DNA of 62,085 nt from Trebonia sp035571275 (GTDB lineage Bacteria; Actinomycetota; Actinomycetes; Streptosporangiales; Streptosporangiaceae), in the NCBI GenBank assembly GCA_035571275.1, contig DATMKQ010000121.1:1-62085 (forward strand), in the 5' to 3' direction. The position numbers and the translations under genes are program-made. Below the pieces are notes generated by a model, which was not told where the DNA came from, ran no database searches, and saw only the letters and a list, made by a program, of their open reading frames with translations. Below, one piece after another: positions 7,541 through 14,591 of this stretch; position 1 is the stretch's first letter; each line of letters begins with the position of its first letter.

Positions 7541-8893
7541 GTGAATGATGTCCCGCGCAACGCCGTAAGCAGAAGCGCCAAGCTCGCGGCACTCCCGATC
7601 GGCTTCGCCGGCCGGACGGCGCTCGGCCTGGGCAAGCGGATCGGCGGCCGGTCCGCCGAAATCGTCGCCCAGGAAATCCAGCAGCGCACCGCCGACCAGG
7701 TCTTCCGGGTGCTCGGCGAGCTCAAGGGCGGCGCCATGAAGCTGGGCCAGGCGCTGTCCATCTTCGAGGCGGCGCTGCCCCCCGAGCTCGCCGGCCCGTA
7801 CCGCGCGACGCTGACAAAGCTGCAGGAATCCGCGCCGCCGCTGCCCGCGAGCAGCGTGCACCGGGTGCTCGCCGCGGACCTCGGGGAAGACTGGCGGTCT
7901 GAGTTCGATTCGTTCGACGACGAGGCGGCGGCCGCCGCGTCCATCGGCCAGGTGCACCCCGCGGTATGGAAGGACGGCAGGCGAGTCGCGGTCAAGATCC
8001 AGTATCCCGGTGCCGGGCGGGCGCTGATCAGCGACTTCACGCAGCTATCGCGGCTGGGCCGGTTGTTCGGCGTGCTGATGCCAGGGCTCGAAGTCAAGCC
8101 GCTGCTCGACGAGCTGCGGAACCGGGTCGCCGAGGAACTCGACTACCGCATGGAAGCGGCCTCGCAGCAGGCGTTCGCGGACGCGTACGCCGGGGACCCG
8201 GACATCTACGTGCCGCCAGTGGTGGCCGCCACCGACCACGTGCTCGTGACCGAGTGGATGGACGGCACGCCGCTGTCGAAGGTCATCAGCGACGGGTCGA
8301 AGACGGAGCGGGACAGCGCCGGCATCCTGCTCACCCGGTTCCTGTTCTCCGGCCCCGCCCGGGCCGGCCTGCTGCACGCCGATCCTCACCCGGGTAACTT
8401 CCGGCTGCTCTCGGACGGGCGGCTTGGCGTGCTCGACTTCGGGGCCGTGGACCATCTGCCCGACGGGCTGCCGCCGTTCTTCGGACGGCTGCTGCGGATC
8501 ATGCACACCGACGAACCCAACCTAGACGAGGTCGAGCGCGAACTGCGGGCCAATGGTTTCCTGCGGCCGGGCATTTCTGTGGACCTGGATGCGCTGCGCA
8601 CCTTCCTGGCTCCGCTGGCCGAGCCGTCGGCGGTGGAGACGTTCAAGTTCAGCCGGGAGTGGATGCGCTGGGAGGCGGCACGGGTCACCGACCTGAGCGC
8701 GTCCAACGTCTCCCGCAAGTTCAACGTGCCACCCTCGTACGTGCTCATTCACCGCGTGTCGACGGCCGGCATCGGCGTGCTGTGCCAGCTTGAATGCGAG
8801 GGCGCGTTCCGGGCCGAGGTGCTCCGCTGGGTCCCCGGCTACACCGACGACCCCGATCCCCGCACGGAGCCGCAGCCCGTCCCCGCCGGCTAG
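7541..8893 (+). CDS. AarF/ABC1/UbiB-family atypical kinase
   Basis: ABC1-family protein with the family-specific KxGQ motif (KLGQ at about 67-70), ASIGQVH, the catalytic VAVKIQYPG lysine, EELDYRMEA, and the kinase-like HADPHPGNF and LDFGAVD motifs. These proteins are atypical ATPases/kinases tied to quinone or lipid metabolism. GTG 7541 is favoured over TTG 7523 because GGAGA sits about 9 nt upstream, inside the end of the ThiF-like gene. The gene is therefore coupled to its neighbour. Corresponds in context to Rv3197, next to whiB7. Substrate unknown. Confidence 0.88.
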   Translation: MNDVPRNAVSRSAKLAALPIGFAGRTALGLGKRIGGRSAEIVAQEIQQRTADQVFRVLGELKGGAMKLGQALSIFEAALPPELAGPYRATLTKLQESAPPLPASSVHRVLAADLGEDWRSEFDSFDDEAAAAASIGQVHPAVWKDGRRVAVKIQYPGAGRALISDFTQLSRLGRLFGVLMPGLEVKPLLDELRNRVAEELDYRMEAASQQAFADAYAGDPDIYVPPVVAATDHVLVTEWMDGTPLSKVISDGSKTERDSAGILLTRFLFSGPARAGLLHADPHPGNFRLLSDGRLGVLDFGAVDHLPDGLPPFFGRLLRIMHTDEPNLDEVERELRANGFLRPGISVDLDALRTFLAPLAEPSAVETFKFSREWMRWEAARVTDLSASNVSRKFNVPPSYVLIHRVSTAGIGVLCQLECEGAFRAEVLRWVPGYTDDPDPRTEPQPVPAG

Positions 8894-8953
8894 CCGCGGT
8901 AGCGAACGGTAGCAAGCGGCGGCGGCCCACGCTCGCGCGCCGCAGGTACGGTA

Positions 8954-8986
8954 CGACCCGGGATGGCCCACGCGCATCCCGGGTCG
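8954..8986 (+). terminator. Strong hairpin after the aarF-like gene
   Basis: CGACCCGGGATG (8954-8965) and CATCCCGGGTCG (8975-8986) form a perfect 12-bp stem with a 9-nt loop, 60 nt after the AarF stop. There is no T-run, so this is a hairpin-only terminator or mRNA-stabilising element. Confidence 0.6.
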
Positions 8987-9041
8987 CCGTCGTGGCCTGG
9001 CCGTGGCGGCCAAGCCGTAATGGTGGATTGTCTTCGGTGGC

Positions 9042-9233
9042 CTAGCCGGCTGCCTCGAGCGTGGTGCGCAGTTCGTGAGCGCGCTGCCCGGCTTGGCGGA
9101 GCTTGCGCTCGGCGCGCTGCGTCTGCCGCTCGAGTCGGCGCAGTTCGGCCGCTTGGCGTGCGAGCCTGCTCTCCTGCGCTTGTCTTAGCCGATGTTGATG
9201 TCGGTCGTTGGCCAGGGTCTCTGACGTAAACAT
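9042..9233 (-). CDS. Small Arg/Gln-rich coiled-coil protein (possible)
   Basis: 63-codon frame starting ATG 9233 with AGAGG 6 nt upstream. It encodes a highly helical, charged protein (heptad pattern through QAAELRRLERQTQRAERKL) that would form a coiled coil. It lies downstream of whiB7 on the same strand, separated by structured repeat B. I do not recognise a family. The clean RBS and low-complexity-free helix argue for a real gene; the small size and repeat proximity argue for caution. Confidence 0.4.
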   Translation of the reverse strand: MFTSETLANDRHQHRLRQAQESRLARQAAELRRLERQTQRAERKLRQAGQRAHELRTTLEAAG

Positions 9234-9257
9234 GGTTGACCTCTGCTCTGCTGGCCC

Positions 9258-9366
9258 CGCTCGCCGCCGGGCGCTTTTGCCCGGTGCCTTCCCTCGTCGC
9301 GCTGAAGCTTCGCTTCAGCGCTCCTCGGTCCAGGCACCGGCGCGCCCTTTGGCTCGCAGGCGAGTC
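9258..9366. repeat. Structured intergenic repeat, copy B
   Basis: Homologue of the element at 3675-3783. Stems: CTCGCC 9260-9265 with GGCGAG 9359-9364; GGGCGC 9269-9274 with GCGCCC 9342-9347; CCGGTGCCT 9281-9289 with AGGCACCGG 9332-9340; central GCTGAAGC 9301-9308 with GCTTCAGC 9312-9319 around TTC. Linker sequences match copy A while stem bases differ in a compensated way, indicating selection on structure. It sits just downstream of whiB7. Confidence 0.75.
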
Positions 9367-9420
9367 TTGTCGCATCGTGTTGTGACTTGGTGAGTAGGCG
9401 GCCTACGCCTCTGTTGAGAC

Positions 9421-9837
9421 TTAGGCGGCTTGGTCGTCGGCCTTGGCGATCTCGGCGTCTTCCTTGCGCGGGCGGCCACGCGGACGCTTCCGCGGGACGA
9501 TCGTGCCGCGCAGGAATAGTTCCCCGCCCCAGACGCCCCACGGCTCGCGCCGATCGAGAGCGCCTGCGAGGCAGGCCATCCGTACCCGGCAGCCCTGGCA
9601 AAGGGCCTTCGCCTGCTCGACGTCCCCTGGCGCCTCGGCGAAGAATAGTTCCGGGTCTTCCGTGCAGGGAAGGTCCAGGCCGCTCGGCGCGCCGGCGACG
9701 TTGAAGAGCGTCGCGACGGTGCTCGCGGCCGCCTCCTGGTCAATCACGCCGACCGCTTCGAACCCGGACGGTCTTGCCTCGAACCCCGTCGCGCCTGCCG
9801 CGCCGACGGTGGCGTCGGGCCACTGCATCGGTGCCAT
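9421..9837 (-). CDS. whiB7: WhiB7-type redox-sensitive transcription factor
   Basis: WhiB-family [4Fe-4S] regulator that binds the housekeeping sigma factor and activates intrinsic antibiotic-resistance genes. The four cluster cysteines are Cys58, Cys80, Cys83 and Cys89, followed by EPWGVWGGE. The C-terminal AT-hook RGRPRK (about 120-125) is the hallmark separating WhiB7/WblC from other Wbl proteins. Context (AarF kinase before, uvrD2 and mrx1 after) matches Rv3197A. The frame extends to 9888; I choose ATG 9837, with ATG 9828 (GAGAGGGG about 9 nt upstream) equally likely. Expression is probably controlled by the upstream-ORF/attenuator leader at 9885-10385. Confidence 0.93.
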   Translation of the reverse strand: MAPMQWPDATVGAAGATGFEARPSGFEAVGVIDQEAAASTVATLFNVAGAPSGLDLPCTEDPELFFAEAPGDVEQAKALCQGCRVRMACLAGALDRREPWGVWGGELFLRGTIVPRKRPRGRPRKEDAEIAKADDQAA

Positions 9838-9884
9838 CCCCTCTCGCTCACTGGTCCTGTGTCCTCTGTGGAGGGACCGGGCCT

Positions 9885-9923
9885 GCAAAACAACTAGGCC
9901 GCGGACCCTGTGGGTCCGCGGCC
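9885..9923 (-). terminator. Intrinsic terminator/attenuator in the whiB7 leader
   Basis: On the minus strand a 12-bp perfect stem (9912-9923 pairing with 9897-9908, loop 3 nt) is followed by TAGTTGTTTT. That is a textbook Rho-independent terminator placed about 50-60 nt before the whiB7 start rather than after a gene. Premature termination relieved by ribosome stalling is established for whiB7/wblC leaders elsewhere; here the role is inferred. Confidence 0.82.
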
Positions 9924-9937
9924 TTCGGGGATCTTGG

Positions 9938-9956
9938 CCGGCCTTTCTTAGGCCGG
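9938..9956 (-). promoter_or_regulatory. Leader hairpin overlapping the upstream-ORF stop codon
   Basis: CCGGCC and GGCCGG (9938-9943 / 9951-9956) pair around a 7-nt loop that contains the TAA stop of the 102-codon upstream ORF. A ribosome reaching the stop would melt this hairpin and could alter folding of the terminator just downstream. Confidence 0.55.
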
Positions 9957-10256
9957 TTCCCTTTCCGGATGCGGACCCGCTGCGCCATCGCCACCGACGT
10001 TGACGCGGGTCTTGTGCACGTACTGCTTACGGATATTGATCGGCAGCCCAGCGGCCTTAACCCCGAACGGCTCCGCCATGACCGCGTTACGTCGCGGCGT
10101 GACATGGACCTTCGGCGTCCCGGCAAGGACTGGGCGGGCATTCTGCGGCAGGGCGGCGTACACCCCGGCACCGGGCAGGTTGGCCCATGGAGCGGCGACA
10201 TGCGGAAGCGCGGCGCCGCTGCGGGCAACCGACTCGCTAAGCGTCTTGATCGTCAC
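9948..10256 (-). CDS. Candidate upstream ORF (leader peptide) of whiB7
   Basis: 102-codon frame in the whiB7 5' leader. GTG 10256 has a near-perfect AAGGAGG 8 nt upstream. The predicted peptide (starts MTIKTLSESVARSG, ends GPHPEREPA) is rich in Ala, Pro, Arg and Val, with no recognisable domain. Its stop lies in the loop of a hairpin immediately before the attenuator. whiB7/wblC upstream ORFs act as translation sensors, but the mycobacterial ones are much shorter, so the full length may not be the functional unit. It could also be a small protein in its own right. Confidence 0.5.
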   Translation of the reverse strand: MTIKTLSESVARSGAALPHVAAPWANLPGAGVYAALPQNARPVLAGTPKVHVTPRRNAVMAEPFGVKAAGLPINIRKQYVHKTRVNVGGDGAAGPHPEREPA

Positions 10257-10335
10257 GATGGGCACCTCCTTCCGGAAGGGTCGACACTGTGGCCCACGGA
10301 CATGTCAGAAGCCTACGTAACGGCTCATCTCGCGG

Positions 10336-10385
10336 CAACATATTTTTGACGTGCAGTTTTCCGAGAACGGTAAAAATTTTCCGGG
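10336..10385 (-). promoter_or_regulatory. AT-rich promoter region of the whiB7 transcript
   Basis: An AT-rich island in otherwise GC-rich DNA lies 75-125 nt before the upstream-ORF RBS. On the minus strand it reads GGAAAATTTTTACCG, then GTCAAAAATATGTTG. An A/T run just upstream of the -35 element is what WhiB7's AT-hook recognises at its own promoter. TATGTT is a possible -10; I cannot assign the -35 with confidence. Confidence 0.5.
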
Positions 10386-10434
10386 TAGTCTCCCACGTGA
10401 GCCACCCGTGTACCAGGAGTAACGCGACAGGTGT

Positions 10435-11310
10435 TCAGTCCGTTGTGGCGGGCTTGGGCGTCGTGCGGATCAGGCCCTCCTGGACGACCGAGACCACGAG
10501 ATCGCCGCCCGCCGTGAACACCTCTCCCCGGGCGAGCCCGCGCGCCCCGTAGGCGATCGGGGACTCCTGCGCGTACAGCAGCCATTGGTCGGCACGGAAC
10601 GGCCGGTGGAACCACATCGCATGGTCCAGGCTCGCCCCCGAGGTCTGGCCGTCGTACCAGGACACTCCGTGCTCGAGGAGCACGGTGTCGAGGAGCGTCA
10701 GGTCCGAGGCGTAGGTCATCAGGCACACGTGCAGCAGCGGGTCGTCGGGCAATTCGCCGTTCACCCGCAGCCAGACGAAGTTGTGCGCGGTCCGCAGCGA
10801 CGGATCGCGCTGGGCCTCGATGCTGAGCGCACCGGCCGACCGCAGGTCAATGGGGCTGTCCTTGACTTGCGGGGGCAGCGAAACGCCGAGCGCCCGCTCC
10901 AGGCGGGCCACGTTCGGTTCCAGGTCCTCGGGCGGCGGCACGTCCGGCATAGGCATGGCGTGCACAAGTCCGGGCTCGGGACGGTGGAAGGACGCCGACA
11001 GGGTGAAGATAGTGCGGCCGTGCTGAATGGCGGCCACGCGGCGGGTCGTGAACGAGTGCCCGTCGCGCACCCTGTCCACCGTGTACACCAGCGGCACCGC
11101 TGGATCTCCCGGCCGGATGAAGTAGGCGTGCAGCGAGTGCACCGCCCGGTCGGCGGGAACCGTCCGCCCGGCGGCCACCAGGGCCTGCCCTGCGACCTGC
11201 CCGCCGAAAACGCGCTGCACGGTCTCGTCCGGGCTGCGCCCGCGGAAGATGTTGACCTCGATCTGCTCAAGGTCAAGCAGGTCGAGCAGCCTCTCCAGCG
11301 CGTCGCTCAT
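10435..11310 (-). CDS. tesB: Acyl-CoA thioesterase II (TesB type)
   Basis: Double-hotdog acyl-CoA thioesterase, hydrolysing medium/long acyl-CoA to free acid and CoA in the cytoplasm. 291 aa is normal for TesB. The N-terminal hotdog has RVFGGQVAGQALVAAGRTV and the HSLHAYFIRPGD strand; the second has LDHAMWFHRPFRADQWLLY. The start ATG overlaps the uvrD2 stop by 4 nt, so the two are translationally coupled. It is inserted between uvrD2 and whiB7 compared with the M. tuberculosis order. Confidence 0.92.
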   Translation of the reverse strand: MSDALERLLDLLDLEQIEVNIFRGRSPDETVQRVFGGQVAGQALVAAGRTVPADRAVHSLHAYFIRPGDPAVPLVYTVDRVRDGHSFTTRRVAAIQHGRTIFTLSASFHRPEPGLVHAMPMPDVPPPEDLEPNVARLERALGVSLPPQVKDSPIDLRSAGALSIEAQRDPSLRTAHNFVWLRVNGELPDDPLLHVCLMTYASDLTLLDTVLLEHGVSWYDGQTSGASLDHAMWFHRPFRADQWLLYAQESPIAYGARGLARGEVFTAGGDLVVSVVQEGLIRTTPKPATTD

Positions 11311-13163
11311 GGGCGCTCCGACGCCAGCTCGGCGGCTGTGACGAGCGGGAACAGGCCGCGCAGGAACCGGGATCGCTGGCGGGCCTGCGCCGCACCTGGC
11401 GTGCGGGCCGGCGCCCAGGACAGCTGCAAGTGCTGCCGCGCCCTGGTGACGGCCACGTAGAGCAGGCGCCGCTCTTCCTCGATCGCCTCCGGTGTTCGCG
11501 CGTGCACGATCGGCATTATGCCCTCAACGAGACCGGGCAGCAGAACCGCGTCCCACTCAAGCCCCTTCGCCGCGTGCATGGTGGCGAGCGTCACCGCGGT
11601 CGCGACTGGGGCGTGGCCGATGTCAGCCCGGCGAGCCAGCTCGGCGGCGAAGTCGGCGAGCGCGGCCTGCGGTCGCGCCGCGGCCATGTCCTGCGCCAGC
11701 GCGGCGATCGCGGCGAGTGACTCCCAGCGTTCCCGCACGGCACCGCGCCCGGCGGACGGCTCGGCGGTGAGCCCGGCGCTGGCCAGGACGTGCCGGACCG
11801 CCGCGGGCATATCGCCCAGCGATCCTGACCCGTCATGCTCTCCTGTTGCCGATGACCAGTCGGCGCCGTCGGCCCGCGCGGCGCCCCGGATGAGCACGAG
11901 CGCCTGGCGTACCTCGGGCCGGTCGTAAAACCGCTCCGCGCCGCGCACCACGAACGGCACCTTCGCCGCGGCGAGCGCGACCTCGAACCGCTCCATGTGC
12001 GCGTTGACCCGGACCAGGATGGCGATCTCCTGCGCCGGCACGCCGCCCGCGATCAGCACCGCCGCTTGCGTGGCGACGCCGGCGGCTTCGGCCTCCTCGT
12101 CGTCGTACCGCGACACCAGCGGCTCGGGACCAGGCCGCCGCTGCGCGACCAGCGCGCCAAACGTCACGGAAGTGATGGAAGTGGCGGACGTCGCGGGCGC
12201 GGTATCGCGGGAAGCGGCCCGGCTGGTCTCCGCCTCCAGGGAAGTACCACGGGACCCGGCCGCGAGCCGGTTGGCGACCGCCACCACCTGGGGCGTCGAA
12301 CGGTAGTCGCGCACCAGCCGGACAACCGTCGCGTCCGGGTAGTCGACCGCGAAATCCCGCAAGTAGGAAGCTGTCGCCCCGGTAAAGGAGTAGATCGTCT
12401 GGCGCGGGTCGCCGACCACGCACACGTCGTCGCGCCCGCCTACCCAGGCGTCGAGCAGCAGCTTCTGGAGCGGGTTAACGTCCTGGAACTCGTCCACCGT
12501 GAAGTAGCGGAAAGCCGCGTGCACCTCGCTGGCCATGGCGGGCTCGGTGAACAGAATCGCCGCGGTGAGCTCGAGGATCGACTCGAAGTCGATAAGCTGC
12601 CGGTCCCGGCGCAGCTGCTCGTAGGCCTGGTAGAGGCGGGCGACCTCTTCCACGCCAGCCGACGGCGTGCGGCCGGCGGACAGCGCGGCGGGCAGGTAGG
12701 AGTCCGGATGAGTCTGGCCCACCTTGGCCCACTCGATCTCGGTCACCGCGTCGGCCAGCGCCGGGCCATCGAGCCGCAGCCGCATGTCGCGGGCCGCCTC
12801 GCGCACCAGCGGCAGCTTTGACTCGGCCAGCTTGGGCGGCCGCCCGCCGATGACCCGCGGCCAGAAGTAGGTGAGCTGCCGCAGCGCCGCCGAATGAAAC
12901 GTGCTCGCTCGCACCGTCTCCGCCCCTCCGCCCAGGTCGCGGAGCCGACCGCGGAGCTCACCGGCCGCGCGCACCGTGAACGTGAGCGCGAGCACATGCG
13001 CCGGGTTCACGACTCCGCTAGCCACGGCGTACGCGATCCGGTGGGTGACGGCCCGGGTCTTACCCGTACCCGCGCCCGCGAGGACGCAGACGGGCCCCCT
13101 GGTAGTCAGCGCCACCTCGCGCTGTTCGGGGTCGAGCGCCGCCAGCAGGTCATCGGAGTCCAT
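11307..13163 (-). CDS. uvrD2: UvrD2-type superfamily 1 DNA helicase
   Basis: SF1A 3'-5' helicase/translocase in DNA repair. Visible motifs: Q-motif region LDPEQREVALT, Walker A GAGTGKT (about 30-36), motif Ia ALTFTVRAAGEL, Walker B FTVDEFQDVN, motif III VVGDPRQTIYSFTGA, motif IV VVRLVRDYRST, and motif VI LLYVAVTRARQ near the end. At 618 aa it stops about 40 residues after motif VI, without the HRDC domain found in mycobacterial UvrD2. Context next to whiB7 and mycoredoxin matches Rv3198c. The downstream tesB start overlaps its stop. Confidence 0.9.
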   Translation of the reverse strand: MDSDDLLAALDPEQREVALTTRGPVCVLAGAGTGKTRAVTHRIAYAVASGVVNPAHVLALTFTVRAAGELRGRLRDLGGGAETVRASTFHSAALRQLTYFWPRVIGGRPPKLAESKLPLVREAARDMRLRLDGPALADAVTEIEWAKVGQTHPDSYLPAALSAGRTPSAGVEEVARLYQAYEQLRRDRQLIDFESILELTAAILFTEPAMASEVHAAFRYFTVDEFQDVNPLQKLLLDAWVGGRDDVCVVGDPRQTIYSFTGATASYLRDFAVDYPDATVVRLVRDYRSTPQVVAVANRLAAGSRGTSLEAETSRAASRDTAPATSATSITSVTFGALVAQRRPGPEPLVSRYDDEEAEAAGVATQAAVLIAGGVPAQEIAILVRVNAHMERFEVALAAAKVPFVVRGAERFYDRPEVRQALVLIRGAARADGADWSSATGEHDGSGSLGDMPAAVRHVLASAGLTAEPSAGRGAVRERWESLAAIAALAQDMAAARPQAALADFAAELARRADIGHAPVATAVTLATMHAAKGLEWDAVLLPGLVEGIMPIVHARTPEAIEEERRLLYVAVTRARQHLQLSWAPARTPGAAQARQRSRFLRGLFPLVTAAELASERP

Positions 13164-13280
13164 CGGTAACCAGTGTCCCGCACGGGGCGCGTGCCGCGGT
13201 CGCGAAAAGCACGCCAGACGCGGGAACGAGCGGCGCGCCGAAGTTGTTGCACAAGCAGGCCAGCCAAGGGTCAGGCAGGC

Positions 13281-13360
13281 CAGTTTGTGCTGACAGGAAA
13301 GTCCGGCTGGTTTGTGCCAACAGGAAAGTCCGGCTGGTTTGTGCCAACAGGAAAGTGAGG
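13281..13360 (+). repeat. Three 27-bp tandem repeats upstream of mrx1
   Basis: Units at 13281-13307, 13308-13334 and 13335-13360 share TTTGTGCCAACAGGAAAGT (first unit TTTGTGCTGACAGG). The last unit carries the GTGAGG that probably serves as the mrx1 RBS, so the array is the 5' leader. The core also occurs once at 767-784. Confidence 0.85.
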
Positions 13361-13366
13361 CAACCG

Positions 13367-13624
13367 GTGCCGCTCACCATGTACACCACCCAGTGGTGCG
13401 GGTTCTGCAAGCGTCTGAAGGCGCAGCTGAGCCGGGTCGGCGTGGAGATGGCCGAGGTCGACATCGAGCACGACCCCGCCGCCGCGGAGTTCGTGATGAG
13501 CGTCAACGGCGGCAACCAGACGGTTCCCACCTTGCTGTTCCCCGACGGCAGCACGATGGTCAACCCGTCGGCCGCCCAGGTTCAGGCCCGGTTGGCCGAG
13601 CTGGCTGCTGCCCAGGCCGGCTAG
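13367..13624 (+). CDS. mrx1: Mycoredoxin / glutaredoxin-like protein
   Basis: 85-residue thioredoxin-fold protein with the CGFC active site (Cys11, Cys14) and the cis-proline TVPTLLF segment. Mycoredoxins reduce mycothiol mixed disulfides in the cytoplasm. Length and sequence (MYTTQWCGFCKRLK) match Mrx1, and the gene sits divergently beside uvrD2 as Rv3198A does. The frame is open further upstream, but GTG 13367 is chosen because GTGAGG precedes it by 6 nt and the upstream codons are only tandem repeats. Confidence 0.92.
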   Translation: MPLTMYTTQWCGFCKRLKAQLSRVGVEMAEVDIEHDPAAAEFVMSVNGGNQTVPTLLFPDGSTMVNPSAAQVQARLAELAAAQAG

Positions 13625-13712
13625 CCGGCCGCTCACCCCCCGAGAACACGCCCCGGTACGGGCGGATTAAAGGCCATTTATCCGGAACGGAGCGGGCTGG
13701 CTCTGCGCGCGT

Positions 13713-13740
13713 AGCGAAATCCTGGGCGAATGATTTCGCT
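13713..13740. promoter_or_regulatory. Inverted repeat upstream of the ANTAR gene
   Basis: AGCGAAAT (13713-13720) and ATTTCGCT (13733-13740) are perfect 8-bp arms separated by 12 nt, about 95 nt before the ANTAR protein start. It could be an operator or an mRNA hairpin; it has no T-run. Confidence 0.5.
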
Positions 13741-13834
13741 AATATGCGCTCCGCCATGGATAGTGGTAGGCACGTCCTGGTACGGAGGGGGCGTTAGCTT
13801 GTTGTTGGTGACCCTGGGGGGGAGCAGGCAAGGT

Positions 13835-14560
13835 ATGAGCATTAACGGGCCAACAGGCCGAGACGGTGAGCACGGCGACGATGTCGTCGTGCACAAGGCG
13901 GAGCATGGCTGGGTGGTCCGCGGTGAGAACGTTTCCGACCTGACCAGCGCGATGGTGCTCGCCGACCTGTTCGCCGCGGACCAGGCGACGGACGATGACA
14001 CCAGGCTGCTCGAGGCCGTCGACGCGAACGGTCACCCGCGGCGGCCGTCCGGCGGCCCCAACGGCCAGGGAAAGCACCGTACCGACAAGCAGCGGACCGA
14101 CCAGCAAGGCGCCGCCCCGCAGCGGACCGACCAGCAAGGCGCCGCCCCGCAGCGGACCGCCCCGCAGGTGGCCGCGAGGCCGCCCGCTCCGCGCCCGCCA
14201 TCGGGCTGGTCGAACGGGCCGGACGGGCAGCCGCCCCGCTCCGTTCGGGAAAATGATGAAGCCGCACGGCTCGCGGTGACGGTCGCTCAGCTTGAGCATG
14301 CCCTCGCCTCGCGCGTCCGCGTCGAGCAGGCCATCGGTGTGCTCGCCGAACGGCACAGGCTGCGCCCCAGGGAGGCGTTCGACCTGCTGCGCAGCGCCGC
14401 GCGATCACGGGGCCGACGGGTCACGGAGCTCGCGCAGGACGTGGTTGCCAGCGCCGCGAACCCGCTGCTCAGGCTGCCCGAGGAGCTGGCGCGCAAGCTG
14501 CCGGAGCCGCGCCAGCGGGGCCGCTCGCTGCGCCGCGCGAGGCACGCGGAGCAGTACTGA
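13835..14560 (+). CDS. ANTAR-domain RNA-binding regulator
   Basis: 241 aa. N-terminal region of about 60 residues of unknown fold, a Pro/Gln-rich low-complexity linker containing a 30-bp tandem repeat, then a C-terminal ANTAR domain (LASRVRVEQAIGVLAERHRLRPREAFDLLRSAARSRGRRV pattern, given in parts: RVEQAIGVLAER and AFDLLRSAAR). ANTAR domains bind dual-hexaloop RNA hairpins and antiterminate transcription. No response-regulator receiver or GAF sensor is present, so the signal input is unclear. ATG 13835 is chosen over upstream codons of the same frame, which look non-coding. Confidence 0.8.
   Translation: MSINGPTGRDGEHGDDVVVHKAEHGWVVRGENVSDLTSAMVLADLFAADQATDDDTRLLEAVDANGHPRRPSGGPNGQGKHRTDKQRTDQQGAAPQRTDQQGAAPQRTAPQVAARPPAPRPPSGWSNGPDGQPPRSVRENDEAARLAVTVAQLEHALASRVRVEQAIGVLAERHRLRPREAFDLLRSAARSRGRRVTELAQDVVASAANPLLRLPEELARKLPEPRQRGRSLRRARHAEQY
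14090..14160 (+). repeat. 30-bp in-frame tandem repeat
   Basis: Two identical 30-bp units (14090-14119, 14120-14149) plus a partial third encode QRTDQQGAAP decapeptides in the ANTAR protein linker. Length polymorphism between strains is likely. Confidence 0.9.
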
Positions 14561-14591
14561 TCCACCAGGCCCGCTAGCCGCGACCGCGGCC

